Source: Mauremys mutica (taxonomy: Eukaryota > Chordata > Testudines > Geoemydidae). From it: a DNA stretch of 64,000 nt. Shown piece after piece: positions 54,919 through 64,000 of this stretch. Numbering within the stretch: the stretch's first letter is position 1; every line of letters starts with the position of its first letter. Below the pieces are notes generated by a model. That model did no database searches and was not told the origin of the DNA. It saw only the letters and a program-made list of their open reading frames with translations. A program made the translations under genes and the position numbers. The stretch is from positions 32,580,203 to 32,644,202 of the forward strand of contig NC_059084.1 in the NCBI RefSeq assembly GCF_020497125.1, read 5' to 3'.

Positions 54919-57130
54919 ATAGAATCATAGGGTTAGAAGGGATTGCAAGGGTCATCTAGTCTAACCCCTGCCACGATGCAGGATTTGTTGTGTCTAAACC
55001 ATCCAAGATAGATGGCTATCCAGCCTCCTTGGAAAACCTCCAGTGAAGAAGCTTCCACAACTTCCCAAGGCATCTGTTCCATTGTCCCACTATTCTTACA
55101 GTTAGGAAGTTTTTCCTGAGATTCAATCTAAATCTATTATGCTGTAGTTTAAACCCATTGCCTCTTGTCTTGCCCTCTCTAGCAAAATAGAACTTTTCTC
55201 CACCTTTTTTATGGCAGCCTTTCAGGTATCTGAAGACCGCTTTCATATCCCCCTTTAATCTTCTCGCTTCCAAACTAAACATATCCAGTTCCTTCAGCCT
55301 TTGCTCAGCTGGCTTGCATTCCATCCCTTTGATCATCTTTGTCACTCGCTTCTGGATTCTTTCTGGTTTCTCTTCATCCTTTCTATACATTAGTGACCAA
55401 AACCGGACACAGTGCTTCATCTGAGGTCAAACCAGCACTAAGCAGAGCGGTACTATCACCTCCCGTGACTTGCATGCTATGCCTCTGTTAATGCAAGCTG
55501 AAACTGCATTTGCTTTTTTTGCAACAGCATCGCATCACTTTGAGGTTGTGAGCCACAACTCCCAGATCTTTTTCAGTAGCACTGCTGCCAAGCCAGTTTT
55601 CCCCCATTCTGTATTTGTACATTTGGTTTTTCTTCCCTAAGTATAGCACCTTAATATTTGTCTTCACTGAATTTATCAAGATCCCTTTGAATTTTAGCTC
55701 TATCCTCCAAAGTGTTGGCAACCTCCCCAGCTTTGTGTCATCTGCAAACTTGATCAGTATGCTCTCTATTCCTATGTCCAAGTTATTAATAAAGATGTTA
55801 AACAACACCTGACCCAGAAGAGATCCCTATGGAACTCAACTTGAGACCTCCCTCCAAATCCATCATTCCATTAATAGCTACTCTTTGTTTGCGGTTGTTT
55901 AACCAATTGTGTGTCCACTTAATGACAAGCCCGCATTTCTCCAGCTTACTTATCAGAATACCATGTGGGACTATGTCAAAAGCCTTGCTGAAGTCCAGGT
56001 ATATTATGTCCACAGCATTCCTCCGATCCACCAAATCAGTTGCCCTGTCTAAAAGGAAAATCAAGCTGGTTTGAAATGATTTGTTCTTGGTAAATCCAAG
56101 CTGGCTGCTAGTAATTGCCCCTTCATCCTCCAGGTATTGGCAAATTGAATGTTTTACACATTGCTCTATTAGCTTCCAGGTATCGAGGTCACGTTGACTT
56201 GTCTATAATTCTCCGGCTCCTCTTTTCCCCCCTTTTATAGACGGGGCTCTATATTTGCCCTTCTTCAATCCTCCAGGACCTCTCCTGTCATCCATGAGTT
56301 TGTACATATTATTGCCAGTGGCTCCAAGATTTCTTCAGCTAATTCCTTCAGTGCCCTCAGGTGAATAGCATCAGGCCTTGCCGATCTGAATTCATTGAAA
56401 CTGGTCAGAAGATCTCCAATGTGTTCTTTACTTATCCCGATCTGCATCCTTTCCCTTTTATTGTCTATAGTAACTTGGCTAGTCATCCGATCACGTTATT
56501 TTTTGTGAGAAGACTGAAACAAAGTAGGCATTGAGCAGCTCCACCTTTCTATCATCTTCTGTTACCAGCTCACCTTCTCTGTTAACCAGTGGACCCACAC
56601 TGTCTTTGATCTTTCTTTTTTTTGTCTGAACAAATTTGAAGAATCCCCTCCTGTTGTCTCTAGCATTCCTTGCCAGCAGTAACTCATTCTTTGCCATGGC
56701 TTTCCTGATTTTGGCCCTACACGCTTGCACTATTCCCAGGTATACTTCCTTGGTGACATACCCCTCCTTCCATTTCCCGTATGCATCCCTTTGGGGTTTT
56801 AGATAGCTAAAAAGCTACTTGTGCAGCCACACTGGCTCTTATCTTTCCTCTGTGTCGGACTAGCTTGATGTTGAGTCTCTAGTATTACATCTTTTAAGAA
56901 CTGCCAGCCCCCTTTGACTCCTTTTTTCTTAATTGGTTTTTCCATGGGACCTTGCCTACTATTTCTCTGACTCAGTTGAAATCCACCTTCCTGAAGTCCA
57001 GTGTCCTTGTTTTGCTGTTCTCATGCCCTCCTTTCCATAGGATCTTGAATTCTATTACATCATGATCACTTCCTCCCAAGTTCCCGACCACTTTACAGTC
57101 ACAACTAGTTCATCCCTGTTGGTCAAAAGC
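54919..57130 (-). mobile_element. CR1-like LINE, minus strand
   Basis: The 3' end at 54919 begins GATAGAATCATAGGGTTAGA on the plus strand. Upstream on the minus strand lie the C-terminal block (VTKMIKGMECKPAEQRLKEL, SLEARRLKGD; 55420-55016), the catalytic [11 protein letters not shown] (55770-55738, pair retained), FSKAFDIVPHGILISKLEKC (56064-55798), a RPDAIHLRALKELAEEILEP block (56486-56265) and AKNELLLARNARDNRRGFFK (56730-56491). The part beyond 56750 is less certain. Frameshifts and a mutated GSVLGP region show decay. It is the same subfamily as 33961-34496 and provides the empty site for the hAT MITE there. Confidence 0.85.
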
Positions 57131-57224
57131 AGATCCAAAATGGATGACCTGCTAGTTGAGGGAAACTAGAAGAGCCCTAATTAACTTCACTATACTGTTC
57201 ATTTTTTTCATACTTATACCATTT

Positions 57225-58120
57225 CCTCTCTTTTCATCCCCAGAAGGTAAAGAGTCCCAATCTTTTCAATCTCTCTTCATATGGAAGTCTCTCCATGCGT
57301 CTAATAATGTTCACTACCTATATTTGGACCCCTTCTATTTCTGCTCTTTTTTTAATATATATAACTAGAACAGAACATAATATTCCAGGTGAGGCGTTAT
57401 CATCGATTTATATAATGGAATGATAATATTTTCAGTATTACTTTTTTTTTTAAATCACTGCTGCGCATTGCACAAAAGTTTTAAATTGAACTGTCCACAA
57501 GGATACCTTTACTTTTATCATGAGTGTCTACAGTTAATTCAGAAACCAACAATGTGTATGATCAATTTAAATTAGTCCTTCCAATGTGCACGAACTTGGC
57601 ACTTAACACTGAATTTCATTTTCCTGCATGCTGTCCATTTTCCTACCTTGGCTATGTCCCTCAGAAGTTCCCCACAGGTTTCTCAAATCTTGACTAACCT
57701 AAATATTTTGTGCCATCTGAGGACTTGGCCAATTTTTTTAAAATTCTAAGTCAATTACAACATCTGTTTCTCCATTATCCATTACTTTGCTGATGTACTT
57801 AAAGAATTCTAATTGATTAGAGAGGCAGTTTTCCTTTACAGATGCTGTTGCTGGTTTGTCCATTCCTGTCTAAAGAAATCTGATAATTCTAGTTTTAACC
57901 AATTTTAGTTGATGCTGAAGTAGGCTTATGGGTCTGCAACTCCCAGGATCACCCACTGCTTGGTAAACTGGCCACAATCAAACATCTACTCCTGATAGCA
58001 AGTCGTCAGCTCCCAATGACTTGTTAAATTTTCAAACTAGCATTTTCATGCTGTCTTCCATGTTGCCCCTCACACATCAGAGGAGCTCGCTGTAAACATG
58101 TAAAAACTACCTCACTGTCC
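57225..58120 (-). mobile_element. L3/CR1-like LINE relic (3' part)
   Basis: The minus strand encodes IIRRMERLPYEERLKRLGLF-like residues near 57310-57240 and then, upstream, weak RT C-terminal phrases. TATTCCAGGTGAGGCGTTAT on the plus strand is a typical reversed LINE word. The likely upstream continuation is at 60385-61030, across the LTR-like element. Confidence 0.55.
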
Positions 58121-58949
58121 TCCTTAAAACTCTCCTCTGCCATGTTGCTTAAAAAAACCTAACAGACAGGAAGCTGGTAGGCTGAGAAGCTGCCCATCAT
58201 ACTGACCAATGTTGTCTCATGGTTTCTGTGATGGGTTGGGTCACAGAAACCTCCTTGGGAGCTGCCACTTGATGTGCCAAGACTACCCCTGCTCCCATTT
58301 TCCCTGCCAGCTCAGGACTCCAGCACCCTGTCTTGCTGAGCCAGACACTCCCATCTGTTCCAACAAAGACCCAGGGTCTGAATTACTTGCCCCAAAGCTG
58401 CAGGTTAACCTGAAAACAGCTCACAGACGTGTGCTTGTCTTTAGCACTTAGATGCCCAACTCCCAATGGGGTCTAAACCCAAATAAATCTGTTTTACCCT
58501 GTATAAAGCTTATGCAGGGTAAACTCATAAATTGTTCGCCATCTATAACACGGATAGAGAGATATGCACAGTTGTTTGCTCCCCCAGGTATTAATACATA
58601 CACTAAAAAGTGATTTTATTAAATACAGAAAGTAGGATTTAAGTGGTTCCAAGCAGTAACAGTCAGAATAAAGTAAGTCACCAAGCAAAATAAAATAAAA
58701 TGCGCAAATCTATGTCTAATTAAACTGAATACAGATAATCTCACCCTCAGAGATGCTTCAGTAAATTTTTTCCTCAGACTGGACACCTTCCAGGCCTGGG
58801 CACAATTCTTTCCCCTGGTACAGCTCTTGTTCCAGCTCAGGTGGTAGCTAGGGGATTCTTCATGATGGTTCCTCTTCCCTCTTTGTTCTGTTCCACCCCT
58901 TTATATATCTTTTGCATAAGGCGGGAATCCTTTGTCTCTCTCTGGGTTT

Positions 58950-58986
58950 CCACCCCCCCCACACACACACAAACACACACACACAC
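58950..58986. repeat. (C)n(CA)n microsatellite
   Basis: A run of C followed by CA dinucleotides with one AAA interruption. Confidence 0.9.
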
Positions 58987-59019
58987 TGGAAAAGCACCAG
59001 ATTAAAGATGGATTCCAGT

Positions 59020-59857
59020 CAGGGGTGAAAGTAACTTACAGGATTTACCGGTACTGCTGGAGTCCTGAGGGGGGGGGGGCGTGGCCTCATCTGCAAGAGG
59101 CGTAGCCTCTTAAGATTTAAAGGCCCTGGTTCACCAGCTGTGGCTGGGAGACCCAGGGCCTTTAAATCAATCAGGGGCTCCCAGCTGAAGAGGTGGCTGG
59201 GAGCCCCCCGGGAGGGGGGGGGGAACCCCGAGTTTTGCCACGCTGGGACCGGGATTTAAAGGGCCCGGAGCTCCTGTCACTGAGGGGAGCCCCGAGCCCT
59301 TTAAATCCTGGCCCCAGCCCGGCCGCCAGAGCCGTGGCCGGGATTCAAAGGTCTCTGGGCTGCCCGCAGCCGCGGGGAGCTCTGAGCCCTTTAAATCCCA
59401 GCCGCAGCCGGGATTCAAAGGGCTCTGGGCTGCCCGCAGCCCCGGGGAGCTCTGAGCTCTTTAAATCCCGGCCGCCGGAGCCACGGCGGGGATTCAAAGG
59501 GCTCTGGGCTGCCCGCAGCCATAGGGAGCTCTGAGCCCTTTAAATCCCAGCTGCAGCCGGGATTCAAAGGGCTCTGGGCTGCCCGCAGCCATAGGGAGCT
59601 CTGAGCCCTTTAAATCCCAGCCGCAGCCGGGATTCAAAGGGCTCTGGGCTGCCCGCAGCCACGGGCAGCCCAGAGCCCTTTGAATCCCCGCTGTGGAAGC
59701 CGGTGCGGTCAGGCACGGTGTACTGTCAGGCTGGGAGGAATGAAGGCTTGGGGGTCTTACAGTGACATGTGATCATGTCACATGAACTGGAATCAGAGGT
59801 GAAAGTAAGTTGGTCCGGTCCAGTACAGTGGACCGGACCGGCTTACTTTCACCTCTG
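59020..59857. mobile_element. hAT-type MITE with 8-bp TSD, minisatellite and captured flank
   Basis: Termini CAGGGGTGAAAGTAAC and GCTTACTTTCACCTCTG are inverted repeats. The exact 8-bp duplication ATTCCAGT flanks the element (59012-59019 and 59858-59865). The interior holds a G-run near 59070, a minisatellite of about 70-bp units (59331-59690) and, from 59726, an inverted copy of the element's own right end plus the neighbouring host sequence. The element is 838 bp and non-coding. Confidence 0.88.
59331..59690. repeat. GC-rich minisatellite, about 70-bp unit, about five copies
   Basis: Units contain GGGATTCAAAGGGCTCTGGG, CTGCCCGCAGCC and GGGAGCTCTGAGCCCTTTAA. The spacing between CTGCAGCCGG at 59551 and CCGCAGCCGG at 59621 is exactly 70. 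The last unit reads in partly inverted form (GGCAGCCCAGAGCCCTTTGA). Open frames across it are artefacts. Confidence 0.9.
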
Positions 59858-59925
59858 ATTCCAGTTCATGTGACATGATCACATGTCACTGTAAGACCCC
59901 CAAGCCTTCATTCCTCCCAGCCTGA
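59726..59925. repeat. 200-bp near-perfect palindrome
   Basis: Arms 59726-59822 and 59829-59925 (97 bp each) are reverse complements except for two adjacent bases (TT at 59810-59811 against GG in the other arm); the 6-base centre is GTACAG. The right arm is the MITE end plus host flank; the left arm repeats both in inverse order inside the element, including an inverted copy of the target duplication (ACTGGAAT). Confidence 0.95.
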
Positions 59926-60384
59926 CTCACAGGAAGGCTTGCTTGCAAACAGAGCCCCAGTCAATTGTCCCGGTTGATGGGAGCCATTAAGATTCCAAAC
60001 CATCATTAATGACCCACACTTTGCATAATTACAATAGGCCATCAGAGTTCTATTTCATATTTCTAGTCCCAGATACAAGAGTGGTACATTTATACAAATA
60101 GAATGATCAGACTCAGTAGATTATAAGCTTTGTAATGATACCTTACAAGAGACCTTTTGCATGAAGCATATTCCAGTTACATTATATTCAATTACCATAT
60201 TTTTATAAACCCATATAGACTGCACAATGTCACAGTTTCCTTGTGCTCCCCTTGTCTTTCTGTATCTATGTGTTTGCACATGCCTAGCACAAGATAGTCT
60301 CAGTCATGGGCCAGGACCAAGTGCTACAGAAAAACAAATACAATAACAAACATGTTTACGTACAGCCAAATGCACTGCAGCTCA

Positions 60385-61030
60385 ATCTTGAGGCAGCTCA
60401 AGTACTTGATTCCCACAGAACTCTGGGGTGAATACCATCTGGTCCTAGTATCAGAGGGGCAGCCGGGTTAGTCTGGATCTGTAAAAGCAGCAAAGAGTCC
60501 TGTGGCACCTTAAAGACTAACAGACGTTTTGGAGCATCTATGCTCCAAAACGTCTGGTCTATCTGGTCCTAGTGATTGCTGTTCTGAAAATTTATCAATT
60601 TGTTCTAGCACAAGCTCCTAACACTTCAATCTCTGAAAGTGTCCTCTAATTTTTACTTGAAGAGTAGGTCCAGGTTGGTATCTCTCTAGTATCAGTTGTG
60701 GGAGAAGACTTATGCAAAGAAATCGTTTAGCTTCTCTGCAATGTCCTTGTCCTCCTTAGTTGCCCCCTTTACCCACTAGTGGTCCAGCGTACCCATCAAT
60801 ACTCACAGACTTCCTGCTTCTCATATACTTAAAGAATTTCTTGTTATGTTTTTATGTCTCTCCTCTATTTGCTCTTCAACAGCCCTCTTAGCTCCCTACT
60901 TTTAACTCTCACTTTACAAACTATCTGTCATTGTTTATGTTTCTTTTTACTGGCTTCCCTAGGGTTGGATTTGCATTTCCTAAAGGATGGCTCAAATAAC
61001 CTGTTGTAAATTGCCCTTTAACTAGACTAT
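60385..61030 (-). mobile_element. L3/CR1-like LINE relic (upstream part)
   Basis: CTCTGGGGTGAATACCATCT, GGTCCTAGTGATTGCTGTTC, TTAGCTTCTCTGCAATGTCC and TACTTAAAGAATTTCTTGTT on the plus strand are reversed words of the endonuclease-RT linker region of CR1/L3 LINEs. It is interrupted by the fold-back insert at 60450-60560. Confidence 0.55.
60450..60560. mobile_element. Fold-back Penelope-type terminal fragment with 13-bp TSD
   Basis: The insert starts ATCAGAGGGGCAGCCGGGTT, continues AGTCTGGATCTGTAAAAGCA and AGAGTCCTGTGGCACCTTAA, and ends in a perfect hairpin (CAGACGTTTTGGAGCAT, CT, ATGCTCCAAAACGTCTG at 60521-60556). The duplication ATCTGGTCCTAGT flanks it at 60437-60449 and 60561-60573. The sequence resembles a widespread turtle repeat ending in AACACGGCTACCCCTCTGAT on the other strand, similar in form to Penelope termini; that family link is inference. 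Confidence 0.75.
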
Positions 61031-61237
61031 TCTTTATTTGGTTTGATTTAAGTACATACAAAGACATGAGATGCTTATCTAAGGTCTCTAGGAGACTGAT
61101 CCTGTACTATTTAAGCAAGCTGGAGTTTTGCCATTGACAAATGTGAGCAGGATCAAGTTCTCCACATGATTAAAACCACAATCATAACAAAAACTGCCAC
61201 ACACCAGTATGGCCAGTTTCTCTCAACAAACAGAAGA

Positions 61238-62110
61238 AAGGGCTACTCACCTTGTGCAGTAACAGTTGTTCTTCGAGATGTCTCCCTATAGATGCTCCAC
61301 TTCAGGTGTGCATGTACCTTGATCGGAAATTTTTCATTAGCAGTGTCCGTTTGGCCCATGCATGATCTCTGTGCAACCTCATGGCATGCTCTGAGGGTAT
61401 ACAGGGCTGCATGGGTGAACCACCCTCAGTTCCTTCTCTATCCAAATGTCCAACAAAGCACAGTCCAAAGCAGAGGAGATGGAGGGCAGGTAGTGGAGCA
61501 CCCACATGGACACACATCTCGAAGAACCACAGTTACTGAACAAAGCAAGTAACCCTTTCTTCTTCTTCAAGTAGTGCCCCTATGGGTGCTCCACTTCAGA
61601 TGACTCCCAAGCAGTATCCTCACAGGGAGGAGGGAGTTTCAGAATCAAGCCCAAGACTGAAGACAGTACTGCATTACCAAGTGCGGCATCAGATCTGGTA
61701 GCATGGACGAAGGCATAGCATTTAGAAAAGGTATGCGCTGAGGCCCATGTAGCAGCTATGCATATCTCAAATACTGGAATGTTTTTGACTAATGCTGTGG
61801 AAGCTGCCTGCAATCTAGTAGAGTGTGCTGTTATCCTCTGGGGAGGCAAAGCACCGGCTGCATTATAGCAATCAGTAATATATCCAGAGATCCATCTTAA
61901 CAGTCTCTGTGAAGAAATCGTGTACCCCCTAGATCTTTCTGCGATGGAGACAAACAGTTTAGGTGATTTCCAAAATTGCTTGGTCCTATTCAGGTAAAAG
62001 GCCAAAGTCCGACGTACATCTAACATATGAAAGGAGGTCTCATGCTGAGATTTATTTGGTTTAGGAAAAAATACTGATAGCCAGTATATTCATCTAAGAT
62101 GGAAATCCAA
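61238..62110 (-). mobile_element. Third DIRS relic: terminal repeat, ICR and YR end
   Basis: The left terminus (61238-61310, GGGCTACTCACCTTGTGCAG then TAACAGTTGTTCTTCGAGAT) recurs inverted at 61505-61560. That is followed by CTTCTTCTTCAAGTAGTGCC, the form expected of the inverted right terminus, so an ICR of about 61505-61612 is present. The YR gene follows on the minus strand. The element is cut near 62110; gag and RT are missing. It is diverged from the complete DIRS and from the relic at 35330. Confidence 0.85.
61580..62060 (-). pseudogene. DIRS tyrosine recombinase, C-terminal fragment
   Basis: The open frame at 62026-61580 encodes MLDVRRTLAFYLNRTKQFWK, LFVSIAERSRG, QRITAHSTRLQAASTALVKN, ICIAATWASAHTFSKCYAFV. 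HSTR and the Tyr in KCYAFV are present; the first catalytic Arg region is missing because the element is truncated upstream. Residues align throughout with the YR at 5636-6760 (TLDVRRVLAFYIERTK, LTAHSTRAHASS, ATWSSVHTFASHYALV). Confidence 0.88.
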
Positions 62111-62838
62111 TGCACCTTAGGAGAACTTCAGAGGACTTGATGAATCTTGGCAGATTCTCTGTCACATCCTGAATTCTTGCTTCAGATAAGAAGCACTCTT
62201 CTAGGGAGTCTCAGTCTGGGCAGCAGATAGATACTCAGTCCCCGACCACCGCCACTCTGCTACTCCTCTTGGAAGTGGTGGTCATGAAACTCCCATCCCT
62301 TCTGACCCCTTCCTCCGATGACTTTTCCAAGGCATTATCAACAGTATTACCTGTACAGAGAGCCTGAAAGCAGTTGCTTACCTCTATCAGTTTTGGGGGC
62401 ACACTGGTTCTCCTCCTCCTTCTTCAAGAGGTCACACGCTACCAGTTTTCTTCCCTGTTTTCAGCCCCCATTGCACTTTCCTCTCCGATTCTTCAGCATG
62501 CTATGCCCACAATACCAGAATGTGGCCCACAGACCTAGCTTTAGCATTTATTTTATTTAGCAGGCCTGTCTCCTGTAAGACATTGGCTTTAGCAGTTAGC
62601 ATAAAGCTTGAGGCCTATAAACTCTGGCACAGATCAATGGCCCAACTAAGTTTTGAGAGACCTGAGAATAGTGTGTTTAAGGAGGAAGTTTGTACGTACT
62701 GACACCAGGCAACCACAGGAATATGAGCTAATGCCAGCTGTTGGATATTTTAAGATAGGAACCTCTGCAGATGTCTGACCACAAGAAAGCCATGGCAACA
62801 AACTGATGTATTTGGTAATAAGTTGATAATATATAATC
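62111..62838. other. Unassigned stretch next to the truncated DIRS
   Basis: Serine-rich phrases on the plus strand near 62280-62360 (a SDDFSKAL-like stretch) faintly resemble DIRS Gag in rearranged orientation, but this is too weak to annotate. Nothing else was recognised. Confidence 0.3.
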
Positions 62839-63263
62839 CAGCAGTTCTCAAACTATGGGTTGTGACCCCAAAGTGGGTTGTGACCCTGTTTTAATGGGGT
62901 CACCAGGGCTGACGTTAGACATGCTGGGGCCCGGGGATGAAGCCTGGGCAGGGGGGCCTGTAACCTGAGCCCTGCCGCTCAGGACCAAAGCCTGAACCCC
63001 ACCTCCTGGGGCTGAAGCCAAAGCCCAAGGGCTTCAGCCTGGTGCAGCGGGGCTCAGGCCCCCAAGTCCAGGGCTGAAGCCCTCGAGCTTCAGCTTTGGC
63101 CCCCATGCCCGGGGCGGTAGGACTTGGACTTTGTCTTTGGCTTCCCACCGCTTGGGGCAGTGGGGCTTGGGCAAACTCAGGCTTTGGTCCCCGCTCCTGG
63201 GGTCACATAGTAATTTTTCTTGTCAGAAGAGGGTCACGGTGCAATGAAGTCTGAGAACCGCTG
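62839..63263. mobile_element. hAT-type MITE with GC-rich interior
   Basis: Starts CAGCAGTTCTCAAACTATGG and ends GTCTGAGAACCGCTG, inverted repeats typical of Charlie-like MITEs. The interior contains GGGGCCCGGGGATGAAGCC and repeated GGGCTTCAGCCTGGTG-type units. No convincing 8-bp duplication is left (ATATAATC against TACTATAG). Confidence 0.75.
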
Positions 63264-63766
63264 TACTATAGGAGAAGGGCACCCCAACATTAGTAAGGTG
63301 AGGAAATACAAATAAGAAAGAGAGGAGAAACCTCCACTGAATAGGCATTAGGCATAGTGGCGTCAGCATAACATATTATAAGAGTTGTATCCCAGTCTCT
63401 GAGCAGGAGAGAGAGATGTAGCCCTTGGCAGGTGCCAGGATGATGGCCACTGGTGATGACGAGGAAGGGGATGGTAATGAAAATGATAATGGCTAACATT
63501 TCAGGTTGTTCTGAAAGGGATGGAGTAAGTATATAGAGGTCCAGATGTATATTCTGTGTTATCTCCACCTTGCTGGGTTAGAGTGTTTGTGACTTTGCTA
63601 AATTATTAATAAACTATTACAAATACAGAAAGGTTTCTAAAGCGTGAGTGTTGCAACTGTGCACATCAGGGTTCCCAAAGGAACAGTAATTTTGATAATA
63701 CTGGGCCTGATCTTGGGACAAGAATCAATCAAACCTCAGAGTAATAACTGGGAATTCTTTAAGTAA
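63264..63766. other. Unassigned stretch
   Basis: No element termini or coding blocks were recognised between the MITE and the CR1 ORF1-like fragment. Confidence 0.45.
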
Positions 63767-64000
63767 TCAATAATAATTAATATATAATCCATAGATCAGG
63801 CTACACAAATCCTGACTTCTATTCGGGAAGTCTTCATTTTCTCTGATGCAACGCAGGGTCAATACTTGGGCCTCCAGTGCTTTGATCTTTTCTTCCAGTA
63901 TGAAGACCAGCTTGCATTTTGTGCAGACAAAGTCGCTTCTGTCCTCCAGGAGAAAGACAAACATGACACATCCTGTGCAGGTCACAACAGCTGATCCATC
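63767..64000 (-). pseudogene. CR1 ORF1-like N-terminal fragment
   Basis: Encodes MTCTGCVMFVFLLEDRSDFV, CTKCKLVFILEEKIKALEAQ and VLTLRCIRENEDFPNRSQD. A CxxC...CxxC zinc-binding head followed by a short leucine-rich coiled coil matches the start of reptilian CR1 ORF1 proteins as I remember them. The frame may begin further right, beyond the window edge. Downstream ORF1/ORF2 sequence is absent, so this is a 5' fragment broken at about 63767. A small host zinc-finger exon is the alternative. Confidence 0.6.

Larger units (their letters stand above)
58228..60233 (+). mobile_element. LTR-like turtle repeat with nested hAT MITE
   Basis: The block starts TGTGATGGGTTGGGTCACAG and ends CATATAGACTGCACAATGTCACA; I give only its last words, GCACAATGTCACA. 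TG...CA ends and a length near 1.2 kb without the insert suggest a solo LTR or a long non-autonomous element. A (CA)n run at 58950-58986 and the hAT MITE at 59020-59857 lie inside. No coding region was found. Identity as an LTR is a guess from its termini and from memory of a frequent turtle repeat. Confidence 0.5.

Noticed and set aside
59167..59534. Pro/Gly/Ser-rich frames on both strands
   Set aside because: They are products of the GC-rich minisatellite inside the hAT MITE.
1..64000. CRISPR arrays, prokaryotic operons, rRNA or functional tRNA genes
   Set aside because: None seen. The only tRNA-like sequence is the SINE head at 46372-46430, and spaced direct repeats are minisatellites or transposon tails.

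Overview
The window is vertebrate nuclear DNA. It is almost certainly from a cryptodiran turtle: it holds a tRNA-derived SINE of the tortoise PolIII/Cry type whose 3' tail matches the CR1 LINEs in the same window. It also holds CR1, L2-like, Penelope, DIRS, Harbinger, hAT and mariner-type relics, a mix typical of turtle genomes. There is no operon-like or prokaryotic structure.

The only host gene I can support is UQCC1 (ubiquinol-cytochrome c reductase complex assembly factor 1, the vertebrate Cbp3 homologue) on the minus strand. Four internal coding exons lie at 52601-52544, 44274-44166, 11736-11659 and 3591-3478. Splice sites, codon phases and protein order fit the known protein across all three junctions. 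I found neither the preceding exon in 52602-64000 nor the final exon in 1-3477, so the gene probably runs off both ends and nearly the whole window is intron.

Layout: 1-2472, decayed CR1. 3.4-3.6 kb, UQCC1 exon. 4.2-11.5 kb, an amniote SINE split by a Harbinger-like MITE that is split by a structurally complete DIRS retrotransposon (5272-11390, minus strand, sense to UQCC1). 11.66 kb, exon. 12-13.3 kb, hAT and nested mariner-like MITEs. 15.5-20.9 kb, CR1-like tail, L2-like LINE, duplicated non-coding unit and a TIR element. 22.5-29.2 kb, stacked LINEs with a CR1 and a MITE nested inside. 30.5-31.6 kb, second copy of the duplicated unit. 33.8-35.3 kb, inverted Penelope-like element hosting a CR1 that hosts a hAT MITE. 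35.3-37.1 kb, second YR-retrotransposon relic. 37.5-42.5 kb, two MITEs and a well-preserved CR1 nested in an older LINE. 44.2 kb, exon. 45-49.6 kb, MITEs, Cry SINE and a Harbinger transposase relic. 52.5 kb, exon. 54-61 kb, hAT MITE, LINEs, and an LTR-like element containing a hAT MITE with a minisatellite and a 200-bp palindrome. 61.2-62.1 kb, third YR-retrotransposon relic. 62.8-64 kb, hAT MITE and a CR1 ORF1-like fragment.

The main interest is the nesting. Several insertions can be ordered in time, and empty sites can be read from paralogous copies inside the same window. I see no convincing new enzymatic system. The most notable objects are the complete DIRS with inverted terminal repeats, an internal complementary region and an RS-rich Gag; the fold-back Penelope copies; and the palindrome that captured its own flanking DNA.
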